Below are positions 1 through 11,500 of a DNA stretch of 64,000 nucleotides, one piece after another. Made by a program: the position numbers and the translations under genes. The notes under the pieces were generated by a model. The model did not search any database, was not told the DNA's origin, and saw only the letters and a program-made list of their open reading frames with translations. Origin of the DNA: Plasmodium coatneyi (taxonomy: Eukaryota; Apicomplexa; Aconoidasida; Haemosporida; Plasmodiidae); assembly GCF_001680005.1 (NCBI RefSeq), contig NC_033558.1, forward strand, positions 92,501-156,500. The letters run 5' to 3'. How positions within the stretch are numbered: the stretch's first letter is position 1; each line of letters begins with the position of its first letter.

Positions 1-2105
1 GCTGTTCCCTCCTTGTTTCAAGGATAGTTCTTACGACCTCGGATAATTCATAAAAACGAATTACTATTACTACAAAACAGGAAATTACATACCCATCCCA
101 GCCGAAACTAAAACAGGTAGCAATTTGCCTGAATTGATTCAGCGAACCTCTTCTCCAAGTAAATTGATTCCAAGGTTTGCTATAGAGCTAAAGTGCAAAG
201 AAAACGCACCCCGAGTGTAAGACCTATGTAAAGGAGTTCATTTATATCTATGTTACCATCTCTATTACACTCAAAATACTAACGGCACAGGAATATCAAC
301 CTGTTTCCCTTTCGAGACGAGCATGCATCGCCCATTTCTGACGAAACACTACTCATATAAACACTTTTCAGCTATCCCTTAGGAGCGGCTAACTCTTGTC
401 CAATCACAGTTGACAAGAAACCCTTCTCCACTTCAGTCTTCAAAGTTCTCATTTGAATAGTTGCTACTTCCACCAAGATCTGCACTAGGGATATGTTCCA
501 CGAAAACTCACGTATTTCGCTTCAACACCAAACCCCACGATTTTCTACTCATAGAAGGCTACTAAAAAGAACCACGTAATGTAGTTCATTTCTCGCCCTT
601 CTATGGCCTGGTATCGGTAATTCGCTTTAGCGCCATCCATTTTCAGGGCTAGTTCATTCGGTAGGTGAGTTGTTACACACTCCTTAGCGGATTTCGACTT
701 CCATGACCACCGTCCTACTGTCATTATGAACCAACACCTTTTATGGGATCTCATGAGCGAATATTTAGGCACCTTATCCAAGCGTTAGGAGCATCCCTCA
801 TCGCCAGTTCTGCTTACCAAAAATGGCCCACTTGGAGTTATTTTATTTATAATTGGGCAAAATACAAATAAAGTTATTTTAGCCCTTTTTACCTATTGGG
901 AGTTTGAGAATAGGTCAAGGAAAACGATTTCCCTGATTCCTCTAATCATTATCTCTACCTGGTAAAATTATATTAGTCAACTCCAGCGATCCTGAGAGAT
1001 CTTTCGAAAATAACCAGCTAATAGGCTTTTCGATTAGTCTTTCGCCCCTAAACGTGACTGAAATGAACGATTTGCACGTCAGTATCAATTCGATCCTCCA
1101 TCAGACTTTCGTCTGACTTCAATCTCGTCACGCTTAGTTCAAAGCCTCTCGGGTCCTACCAAATATGCTCTTACTCAATAAAGCATGATTGCCTACCGGT
1201 ATTGTATGCGCCAACGGGGAAACGTGAATTTCTCCGCCGGTTCTACAATAATTAAACATATTACATTAATTGTGCGTACAGAAAACGTATTCACGTGTAA
1301 TGGTTAATGTCTCATGCACACTTGCACATTTGCTAGACTCCTTGGTCCGTGTTTCAAGACGAGTGGGTTAAGAAAGTACTTTGTAGAAACAACTCAAACT
1401 GCAAAAATGAAATTAATGCAATTATGATTTTCCTCAGCAAATAAGATAATTCCCCTTTTGAGCAGGTGGTTACAAAACCAGTTGTCCCGACGTTAGAGTG
1501 GGGACTAAGTGAAGAGCAGAGAATAAAATTCCCAACCGCTTCAGTGAATTGTTTTATCTTAATTATCCTAGTTCGCTGATGTTCCTTTTAATAAAGCAGA
1601 AGCAATGAAATTCCGAGGAACCCCATTTTCCCACTTTACTTTTTTTCTCCCTTAATCCGTTCCATCTTAACGATTTCAGGTACTATTTAATGGCTCATTC
1701 CTGAGTACTATTTCATCTTTCCCTCACGGTACTTGTTTGCTATCGGTCTCCTACACATATTTAGCTTTATGTGAAATGTATCACACACATTTGTGCTCCA
1801 ATCTCAAAGAACACGACTCTATAAGTAAAATTCCAAAAAATGGTCAGCAAAATAAAACTACGGGCCTTTCACCCTCTGAGGAAGAGCTTTCCTGCTCACT
1901 TCGCTTTAATTGCTAAATCATTCATCGGAAATATTACTCAACATGACAATTCCCAAAGTAAGCTTGCACAAACCATGGGATTTTCCTTTTTGAGCTATTC
2001 CTTGTTCACTCGCCGTTACTAAAGGAATCATTGTTATTTTCTTTTCTTCCGCTTAATTATATGCTTAAATTCGGCGGATTTGCCCTCCTTACATACAACT
2101 ATAAA
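1..2105 (-). rRNA. 28S (large subunit) rRNA, 5' part only
   Basis: This is the first roughly 2.1 kb of the large-subunit rRNA, cut by the left window edge. Read on the minus strand it begins near 2105. It soon reaches the conserved block around 2045-2070 (GAATTTAAGCATAT, then AAGCGGAAGAAAAG) and the AGTAACGGCGAGTG block near 2010-2020. The 5' end is placed by analogy with yeast 25S, about 35 nt before the TTTAAGC motif, so it is good to perhaps 10-20 nt. No open frame in this stretch is a real gene. Plasmodium carries a few dispersed, developmentally expressed rRNA units instead of a tandem array. Whether this unit is an asexual (A) or sporozoite (S) type cannot be settled by eye. Confidence 0.93.
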
Positions 2106-2414
2106 ACGTGTCATGCAACAATACACATTTCCAGAAGAAACATGTCCTGTTACAAGGTTGTGTTAGCCAACGAAAATACGTCACGTGCACATGTATTGGT
2201 ACACGCATTTTAAAGTAGACGAGAAGTTTTAATGTAAATCCCGCAGATGCTTATCTAAGGCACCCACAGAACCACACTGCGAATTTTAGGACATTCGCTA
2301 AGATCGACCGAAGCCAATCCTAGGTAAGCTTCCTAAAAATCACCTTCTCTTCACTCTGACACCACTGGGGAATCAGAGGATATGTATTTTTGTATTAGGC
2401 TGGTCCACGTTTCA
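2106..2414 (-). other. ITS2 spacer
   Basis: This is the transcribed spacer between 5.8S and 28S rRNA. Its boundaries follow from the approximate ends of the two rRNAs. It is removed during rRNA processing. No gene is seen in it. Confidence 0.75.
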
Positions 2415-2573
2415 GTTTTTATGAAGGAGTACCATTATTCCCCATAAGAAGAATTGGTGTAGTTTACATTCAGCATTCAGATGATTCACAGTCACTGCAA
2501 TTTTCATTGCGTATCGCATTTCGCTGCGGCCTTCATCGCTGTAGGAACCAAGACATCCATCGTTAAGACTGTG
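2415..2573 (-). rRNA. 5.8S rRNA
   Basis: On the minus strand the 5.8S core is easily read: GATGGATGTCTTGG, then the GCGATGAAGGCCGCAGCGAA block, the GAAAATTGCAGTGACTGTGA block, and GAATCATCTGAATGCTGAA. The 5' end is set about 14 nt before GGATGTCTTGG, as in yeast. The 3' end is set by the usual length of about 158 nt. Short frames on either strand here are chance overlaps. In the ribosome it pairs with the 5' end of 28S rRNA. Confidence 0.92.
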
Positions 2574-2996
2574 CTAATTAACCGGGAATTACGCAACGGC
2601 AAGGAAACACGACATGGAGAAAGTGATTCTTCCTTGTTGTATAACCTTCTCTTGCTCTTCTTCCGTTTATTAACTAGCATTAAAAGTTGATAGTAAATGC
2701 ACGTAAAACATGATATTACAAGAATACACATTATATATGCAAAAAGTTGATTAGTTATAATTGTTGGGATTCCCCGCGTAATCGAAAATAACCGCAATAA
2801 AATGAATAATAGCAACTTTAATTAGTTACAAATATTCACAAGAATATCAATAACCAAATAAAATCACCAAAATTCATTTCATTGCATTACCTCCAATTAC
2901 GCAGAAATCTGTTGCAAATGTGCACTACCTAACCCATATCATCGTCATTACGACGACGACATCGAATAAGCAGCAGCACACCGCATCGTTCATCAA
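2574..2996 (-). other. ITS1 spacer
   Basis: This is the transcribed spacer between 18S and 5.8S rRNA, about 420 nt and A/T-rich. It contains a short ACG-rich stretch near 2950-2965. It is discarded during pre-rRNA processing. No gene is seen in it. Confidence 0.8.
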
Positions 2997-3051
<55 letters not shown>

Positions 3052-3132
3052 TTAAAAGATAGGATTTACGGTTTTTCCAGAAAAAAGAAGATATAATCCC
3101 CTTTTCTCTTGTCCAAACAATTCATCATATCT

Positions 3133-3184
<52 letters not shown>

Positions 3185-5082
3185 GCACAATCTGATGAAT
3201 CATGCTTACTAGGCATTCCTCGTTCAAGATTAATAATTGCAATAATCTATCCCCATCACGATATGTACTGATAAAGATTACCTACACTTTTCAGTGGAGG
3301 AAAAGTACGCAATGCGCAAGCGCAAAACGTAATTTTAGTAACTCGTTATACATATCAGTGTAGCACGCGTGCAGCCTAGTTCATCTAAGGACATCACAGA
3401 CCTGTTGTTGCCTTAAACTTCCTTGTGTTAGACACACATCGTTCCTCTAAGAAGCTTTACAATCAAGCAAATACATTCAAATGCGAAAAAGAAATAGTAG
3501 GATAAGTAAATTAAGTAGAAAAGGGAAAGGAAAAACGATTAGTAATTCCAATATTTTCTTCAAAATTTAACAAATCCACTATATTCAGTTCCACAGAAGA
3601 ATATATCGTATTTGCCGCTAATTAGCAGGTTAAGATCTCGTTCGTTATCGGAATTAACCAGACAAATCATATTCACGAACTAAAAACGGCCATGCATCAC
3701 CATCCAAGAAATCAAGAAAGAGCTATTAATCTGTCAATCCTACTCTTGTCTTAAACTAGTGAGTTTTCCCGTGTTGAGTCAAATTAAGCCGCAAGCTCCA
3801 CGCCTGGTGGTGCCCTTCCGTCAATTCTTTTAACTTTCTCGCTTGCGCGAATACTCGCCCCAGAACCCAAAGACTTTGATTTCTCATAAGGCACTGAAGG
3901 AAGCAATCTAAGAGTCCTAACCCCGAAGGGAAAGGAAAACCCTTATTTTAAAATCTTTCATCCAAAGCCTAGTCGGCATAGTTTATGGTTAAGATTACGA
4001 CGGTATCTGATCGTCTTCACTCCCTTAACTTTCGTTCTTGATTAATGGAAGTATTTTAGGCAAATGCTTTCGCAGTTGTTTGTCTCCAGAAAATCTAAGA
4101 ATTTCACCTCTGACATCTGAATACAAATGCCCCCAAGCTACTCCTATTAATCGTAACTAAGCCAAAATAAGAAAAAAGAACAAAAAATTTTGACTTGTTC
4201 AATTTTGTTATTCCATGCTGTAGTATTCAAACGCACAAATGCTATATCTGTTTGCTTTGAACACTCTAATTTACTCAAAGTAACAAATCTCCAAAAATGC
4301 CGAAGCAAATATTAGAGATTTAAAAAGAATCATTTTAATTAAAAGAACACATAATAGCGAAAATGCGCACAAAGTCGACACGAAGTGTCTGTTATGTGGA
4401 TTTAAGCTAAAAGCGTTACTTAAAATATCGATCCTTTGAAATTCAACTACGAGCGTTTTAACTGCAACAATTTTAATATACGCTATTGGAGCTGGAATTA
4501 CCGCGGCTGCTGGCACCAGACTTGCCCTCCAATTGTATTTTGGGAAGGTTTTAAATTCCCATCATTCCAATTACAAAGCCAGATTGGCCTTGTATTGTTA
4601 TTTCTTGTCACTACCTCTCTTCTTTAGAATTGGGTAATTTACGCGCCTGCTGCCTTCCTTAGATGTGGTAGCTATTTCTCAGGCTCCCTCTCCGGAATCG
4701 AACTCTAATTCCCCGTTACCCGTCATAGCCATGTTAGGCCAATACCCTAACATCAAAAGCTGATAGGTCAGAAACTCGATTGATACACACTAAAAATGGA
4801 TGAATCCATTACGTGTTACTTCTTTGTTATAATTCCTTAAGTTAATAACTTTTTTCTTATAAGGCTTAACAAGTACACACTCAAGACGCGGGGGTCAAGA
4901 GTGCTAAAGCAAGTATTAGCTACAGCTTTTCCGTAGTTATCCTTATATAGAAAATGTCAAGTAGATTATAACTGTTTTAATGAGCCGTTCGCAGTTTCTA
5001 CATATAAAATATGCATATACTTTCACTTGCATGGCTTAATCTTTGAGACAAGCATATGACTACTGGCAAGATCAACCAGGTT
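2997..5082 (-). rRNA. 18S (small subunit) rRNA, complete
   Basis: The 5' end is the universal AACCTGGTTGATCTTGCCAG, read on the minus strand from 5082. The 3' end is the universal GGTGAACCTGCGGAAGGATC followed by ATTA, ending at 2997. The length of about 2.09 kb fits Plasmodium, whose 18S is longer than the usual 1.8 kb because of A/T-rich variable-region expansions. The binding sites of the genus primers rPLU5 (near 3401) and rPLU6 (near 4453) match the sequences I remember. The region equivalent to the P. vivax diagnostic primer rVIV1 (near 4380-4420) is similar but not identical, so the unit is either another species or another rRNA type. Variable segments near 3480-3560 and 4170-4330 are A/T-rich. 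Confidence 0.97.
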
Positions 5083-6817
5083 ACTATTTATAAAGCTGTA
5101 AGGACAAGACGTGAAATACATTAGCAATAAGCAAATGCTTTTCAAGTAGTTGTTCCTTTCGCAATATAAATGTGTCGTTAAATTCTTTTATTAATATTAA
5201 TTACTATTCTTTTCAGAATAATAATGCATATTAACAAATTACAGTTGATGTTTTACTATGTCATTTCCCTAAATCATTCAGTTATGTTTAAATATAACTT
5301 TATGATAGGAATTCTTGCACCTACTGAAATCGTAAGAGTAATAATACCTACATTTGAAGTCATTTCAAGAAGAATTGCACACTTGGGGAAGCGCACAATC
5401 ATTCCTGGAATAATTTCTTGTAAGTAAAATTTCTTACTTCAGCATGATGCATAAAAAGTAATACAATAAATTGTATAGCATACAATTGAACAGATTATCA
5501 TTTTGAAAATTTTACAATAAATTATGTTTCTTTATTGCAAAATTATTTTTTTTATAATTGCTAGGAACTTTTCATCCCTATAATGAAAACCCCAAGCAAC
5601 ATTTGGTCTACATGATAAAAATATTGATAAAAATACTAAGTAAACTAAATTACAACTAAGCAAGAAAAAAACCAATTAATAATGCATATAAATTTTGAAG
5701 AAATTAAAACCTAAAAAATTAATACCCTAATTTTTGTAAATTTTTTAGATTTTAGAAATTTTTTTGCCTAGATTTCGCTAGCTAGAAAAAAAAAGCAAAA
5801 TTTACATTTATACTTCATTTTTCCTAGCGTGAAAATAGCAAATTTTTTTTTATAAATTTTTTTATTTCCTTTCTCTTACGGGGGCTTTGCATAAAAAATA
5901 TTTTGGTCATTTATTACAGAAAAAATGGCCCTCGAAAATCCTTAAAAAATGGCTTTTTTGACCCATCTTCTTACAACGCTTTCTTTGTGATATTCTTTCT
6001 TATATTGAGCTCATTATCACGATAAAATGCTTTCTAATAGGAGGGGGGGGGGAGGGGGTGCTTGTAATGAGGCCGCAAAAACGGTGCTCAATCGATCCGC
6101 TTATTCGCTGTATCCACAAGAGCACTTTGCTGTACTTGCATGCCTTCCTAGCAAATTTAAAATTCGCGGGCACCCCTGACCGCGCATCATGATCAGCATG
6201 GCTGAAAGAGAGAGGTAACCCCCCTTTGAAAATTCCGCCGAAATAATGGCTCACGCGCTTCCTTGAGCTTTATAAAATTTTTACCTACATAAAATCTGAC
6301 ACCTCCTGCTGTGCCAATGCAAACATATTCATCAAAATTGGTAAAAAGTCGTTTATTGTAATAATAGAGTAATTTCAACAAATTAGCAGTACTATGGGAA
6401 AATATTGTCATTCCTGAAGTTCTCCTTTTTCTATTTTTCCTATTCTTTTCATTTTTACGCCATTCCGTTGAGAAAATTTGATTGTCATCCCTCCCTTTGC
6501 GCTTAATCTGTATAACTGCAATTTAACGGGATTTTTTTTTTTTTTTCACAATCTGTAGAGCCTACATTACCCCCAAAATAATTATTTCCAATTTAATTTA
6601 TTCAAAGGAAGTTCCATGTGGCATGAAAAAACGCTTAAATGTTTTATTTCATAAGAATAAAAAAAAAAGACAGCCAACGTCATAACAATTTTGTGAAGTC
6701 TTTTTGGAGCAGGCACAACCTGCTCGAACAAACTGATGGACCAACGTGTATCGTCCAAGGGGTGTTCCTCCTGCAATGATATGCACTGTTTTACGGTTTA
6801 CGTGCGAACATAACCAC

Positions 6818-6854
<37 letters not shown>

Positions 6855-7632
6855 ATCCTTTCTTATACTCCGATGCATATTTACCTACCATACAAATGAG
6901 AGCAATCCCCCCCTTCGGTGACGCCACACCACCTTACAATAACACCACCTCCTTGTGTATAAAGAGCGGCTACATCCATTCTTTGGCGAACATAGCCTCC
7001 CCACACGTCCCCATTATATATGTGCAAATTTCCTTTGCAAAAAAAAGACCCAACAATAAAAGCACAATGATGATGGTGATAGGATACACCAACGTACAGT
7101 ACCACATTGAACTTCAACACCGTACAGAGCGAATATGCTTATTAAAACCCGCCGCAGCGTGGCAGCGACTATCTATCAACGCAATGGCGTCGTTAGAGTT
7201 CTTCTTATAAGTCAATTTGAAGTAAAAAAAAAAAAAAAATGGAAAAATATTATCTTATGCAACAATTTTGCACAAGAAAGAGGAATAAATTTAACACGTA
7301 TTTTAAAATATACCCATGAGCCCGCACGAAAAGTGGACTCCACTCCCAAATGTGTCCCATTCAGGAGTATGCACGTAGATAAACACGCATGTAAACAGGC
7401 ATGCATGTTTGTTTCACTTTTTCCCATGTGCACAGAACGCTTAAAAATGTTGTACAATTTTTTGGCTAAATAAATGTGCACTCACAGGGTCATCCAGCTG
7501 CAGATGTACATGTCGACAGCACAGAAAAAAAAAAAAAAAGACATGGGCAAATATTTCTAAACGTAACTTAAAAAAAAACCAAAAAAAAGAAAAAAATATA
7601 AATACATCTTCCCACACCCAATGTGACAGAAC
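5083..7632. other. A/T-rich spacer upstream of the rRNA unit
   Basis: The part next to the 18S gene should hold the external transcribed spacer and the RNA polymerase I promoter, but no conserved promoter motif is known to me and none is obvious. About 5450-5900 is extremely A/T-rich. Near 6040-6060 there is a short G-rich tract, and near 6823-6852 a run of about 30 A. Open frames here are short and low in complexity, and I see no convincing gene. Confidence 0.6.
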
Positions 7633-8587
7633 TTAATTCTTTTTTTTTCTTTTTCTGAATTTAGAGTTTTTTCCTCTGCTTGATCCATCCCCCCTTGATG
7701 CCCTTTTATTTATGTAAAAATACAATGCCTCTGCATTTTTGTTAAACACGGTGGTAATCAAATTTCCAAACTTATCTGTGGTGGTAATTTCGTACGTTTG
7801 GGATTCCCCCCATGGTTCCGGAGTTTCTAATCTGTAAACGTGAACGGGCAATGACAAGGTGTATACATTGGGGTGGACCAAAAATGAGCAAAAAAAAAAT
7901 AAAATAAAAAAAAATAAAAATAATAATAATAATAAATGAATAAATAAATAAAAGAACATTTCAAGAGAACTCCAAAAGGCTCATGCCCCCAGCGTCCCTT
8001 ATGGGACATGCTACTAGAAGTATAAAATTGCCGAGTGCCCATTTTAGGCGCCCTCTTCTCAATTCCCTACCTTAAAATACGACGGGTCAATTCTTCGGGT
8101 GATCTAACAAAAAGGGGGGAAAAAAGACGCAAAAAAAAGGGGGAAATAAATGTAAAAAGGTGCTAAAATGAGCGCGCGCAAATTCATTACACAGGTTCTC
8201 CTTAATGAAGAAATTAATTTCTTCCGTCTCATCTCGAGTACGCCGCACATGTCAGCATCAGCCCTGTAGGGGTAGCATCCCTCATATACCTACTTGCTGT
8301 AGTTCGTCAAAAAGGAACTGTCCTTTACCCGCTCACACTGCAAAAGGAAAAATAAATAGTTAACATTAGACAGCGCTCCATGTACCAGGCACATTACCAT
8401 TAAGTCGCGCCAGATAATAAAGATACCCACGCTCAGGTTCACTTCTCTATGGGCAGACGCCCGAATTTGCACATATGAACTGTCATCCTAACATGGCCTC
8501 TCACGCACTTGGCACTGCACACACATGTAAACTTACGTATAGAACTATCCATATTAATGAAAAAATAAAAAACTTTATTGAGAGCAT
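7633..8587 (-). CDS. small five-exon protein of unknown function, possible secretory signal
   Basis: I do not recognise this protein. The proposed exons, in transcript order, are 8537-8587, 8398-8487, 8294-8337, 8071-8103 and 7633-7831, giving 138 residues. Exons 2-5 are well supported: every junction has GT and AG, all four phases agree, and the last exon ends in a stop. Exon 1 encodes MLSIKFFIFSLIWIVLY, which would be a signal peptide or anchor, but it requires an intron of only 49 nt, so the start is uncertain. The middle of the protein contains EELTRRILRLETPEPWGE and GNLITTVFNKNAEALYFY. The tail is strongly basic (KNSKFRKRKKKN). There is a faint resemblance of the last part to SRP9/14-type strands, which I do not consider a call. 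It is the only gene I can support in the 8 kb between the rRNA unit and the WD40 gene. Confidence 0.55.
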
Positions 8588-11500
8588 TATAGTGGACGTT
8601 GGAGGTACTGCAATGAGAAGTGGTTTTCTTATATACTATACTGTACTGCACAAACGCAGGTTTGAAAAGGATGAAAATGAGGATCTTCTATTTTGCACTC
8701 AAACGAGGGCTAATTCTTGCCGATTTTTCATTTAGCGCATGCACTTAAATTTTGTGTACTATAATTATGCAAGCTCCTATTCGTACAGACGCCTGTACAG
8801 TACTATGGTTAATTTTTCCAAATGCTAATTTTTAAACGTGTAATCTTCTGAAATTTCTCAAAAAAGTTGGCAAATTGACGAAACCGAAGCACACATTTGT
8901 AAATGAAAGGTAACTACGCATTGCTTATTTTATTTTATTTTAATTTTTTTTTTTTCTTTTTTTTTTTTTTACCTCTTTCTTTTTTCCGCTTTAATTTATT
9001 CCCGTTTCTCAGTTTAAAATCGTTGCAAATCTAAGACGTTTATAATAAGAGGTAAACCAGTCAGAGTTAATTTCCCATTACAGACTTTGAATTTTATTTA
9101 CTCGATTCGGGGCCCCTGATTACGCCTACACCCATTCGCTTTCGAGAAAAAAAAGGTGTACACATGTGTATACATATATAATATGTACACACAACTTTTT
9201 TAGCGTAGCCATCTTAGTTCCGCCTTTTTTTAAAGCACAGAAATGAGCAATTTTCTTAAAAATTATATAAAAAAAAATTACATCTAAGTTGTAATTTTCT
9301 CTTCACATATTTTTTCCCACCTCACCAACTATTTGGTCTCCCTTTCTATATAAATCGTAGTAATATATACTGCACATTAATAACATTTCTTTTTTTAACG
9401 CTGGTCCTTCCTTGGAATGCGGAAATGCCAACCACGTGGCAAAACGGAAAATTACTCATCCGTTGGTAAATTATAGTAAGGGGGAAAATATAACAGTATA
9501 TACATCCTTTTTTTTTTTTTTTGCAATTAGCGTAAAAAAAAAAAATCTCCTAATGCACCTGCACTTTCTGAATATAGAAGCAGGTTAGATTTTTTCTAAC
9601 CCCCCAATTCTACAACCTTCGCTCTAAGTTGTGCAATCGTTTGCGTACTTCCCAAGTTTCACTTTCCTAAAATGGTGTAATTTCCACACACGTCACAAAA
9701 TGCGGGTTCTAATGAAAAAAAAAAAGTCCTACATCTTTGGGAAGATTTCCTCACCAATTATTTTGAGCCCCCCACTTTTCGCGAATCTTCCGACTACATT
9801 TCTCATAACGCGGAACAATTTTTCTCCTTCCTCCGTTAACTTATATTTCTCATTTGACTGTACTTTTCTGACTGTGAAAAAGGGGCATGCGGTAGATACC
9901 TTAACGTACGTTTACTTGTGGTCAATTCAAATGGGAAAAAGAAAGAAAACATCATGGAAAATTAATTTATGTTTTACTCCCAAAAGTCTAAAGCGCAATG
10001 GTCGCATAAAATTTTTAGCATTATTGCGAGGTCCTAAATCTTGCCTACCCGTTTCAAGCGCACCGCGCAATGTGCATGCATATTTTTTCCAATTTGAAAA
10101 CCCACACTGAAAGTGAAACTTATTATAAAAATTTTTTCCACACCAGCTACCTACTAAAGCGATAAAAAAATAAATAATAAATAAACAAACAATGAAACCA
10201 TTAGCACGGTTATCACGCCCGTATGTAGGTCCACATATAAACCAACTTAAACCGCGGATGAACTGCTCACGAGGTTTTCCTTTTACTTGCATGCAGCTTG
10301 GATAATTCAGTGATGCCCACGTTTTACACTGCATGTAGATTAATTCTAAGCGGAAGTTAAAATATTGTCCAACTGCTGGCATTTGTGAAAAAAAAAAAAA
10401 ATTCATTTTATGCTCTCCAATATGGAGGTACCCCAAAAAGCTTTACTACCCTTGGGGGGGGGGGGGGGGACTATTCCGCGCACTATCCTGCGCAAATGAG
10501 TATGTTCACAAGTTGCATTATTCGACGGACCATTCCTATACCTGCTTTGTAGACCCACGCCCACTTTATTTTTGTCTCCTAAAAATTGGTAGCAAAGCTG
10601 AAAAGATTGTGCCTATCGAGGTGCATCAATCTGACCGATGAATTAGTATCGCTTCTTCACCAACACATTGGCATAGTCACACCTGCGTTTATATTATCCA
10701 ATTTGAATGAACCATTGGGGGCCTCCAGTTCCCGTAATGAGCCTTTCTCGGATCATTTCTTCGCAATAAAAGAAAACACGTCACTGAGTTTAACCGTTTC
10801 GCCTAATTCTATTAGATCAATTCTGTGCCGAACCATAAATGTATTACCCGAATGCAACAGATTCCATTTTCATAAAACAGCGTCGTTGTCGAACCTAGAA
10901 AAAAAAAAAAAAAAACTCCTTCTCACTTAATGCTAGTGCACAGCTTAGAAGGAAGCATAGTCCCTTTTTTTGCCAATCCCTTTTGAGTATTAGCTGCAAA
11001 GCAGTTGATACCACAACAGGAAGAATCTCATTCCCCCAATTTATACAATTCATATATGAAACTGTTCTGTATGGCCACCAGTTGGATTTTTTTTTAGCAG
11101 TAAAAAAAAAAAAAAAAAAGAACGTTCTCCCCCTTTTGTTTCCAGCTGCAACATACGTATTTGGTTAAAAGCACACTTTCTTTCGATATCACACCGATAG
11201 AAATGGCTAAAAAAAAAAAAGAAAGTAGGAAAGCAGTTCTTCTAACGGAGTTGTTCAAGCAATAGCAGTCTAACGCAGTTCGAGTTAAATACACACGTGG
11301 TAAAAAAAAGAAAGATAAAACGAAAAAAAAATATAATAATAATATAATAATGACTTCGAACGAAAAGCATCATCAGAGATAAGAAGGTTATCCATAACTC
11401 TTGCAAAAATTAATTCCTCTGAGTTGCTTACCTTCCAGAGATTCCCTTGGGTCTTCTTTTTCTTCCCATTCTTCCCCCCTTTAAATCACTCTTCAGTTAA

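Noticed and set aside
1..5082. Short open frames within the rRNA unit
   Set aside because: They overlap conserved rRNA sequence on either strand.
9927..10436. 169-codon minus-strand frame
   Set aside because: It is interrupted by low-complexity Phe runs and shows no splice or family support.
10586..10930. 115-codon plus-strand frame with an LRR-like start (LKRLCLSRCINLTDELVSLL)
   Set aside because: It is a single LRR-like phrase with no repeat; it ends in a poly-A run and the rest is unlike a leucine-rich repeat protein.
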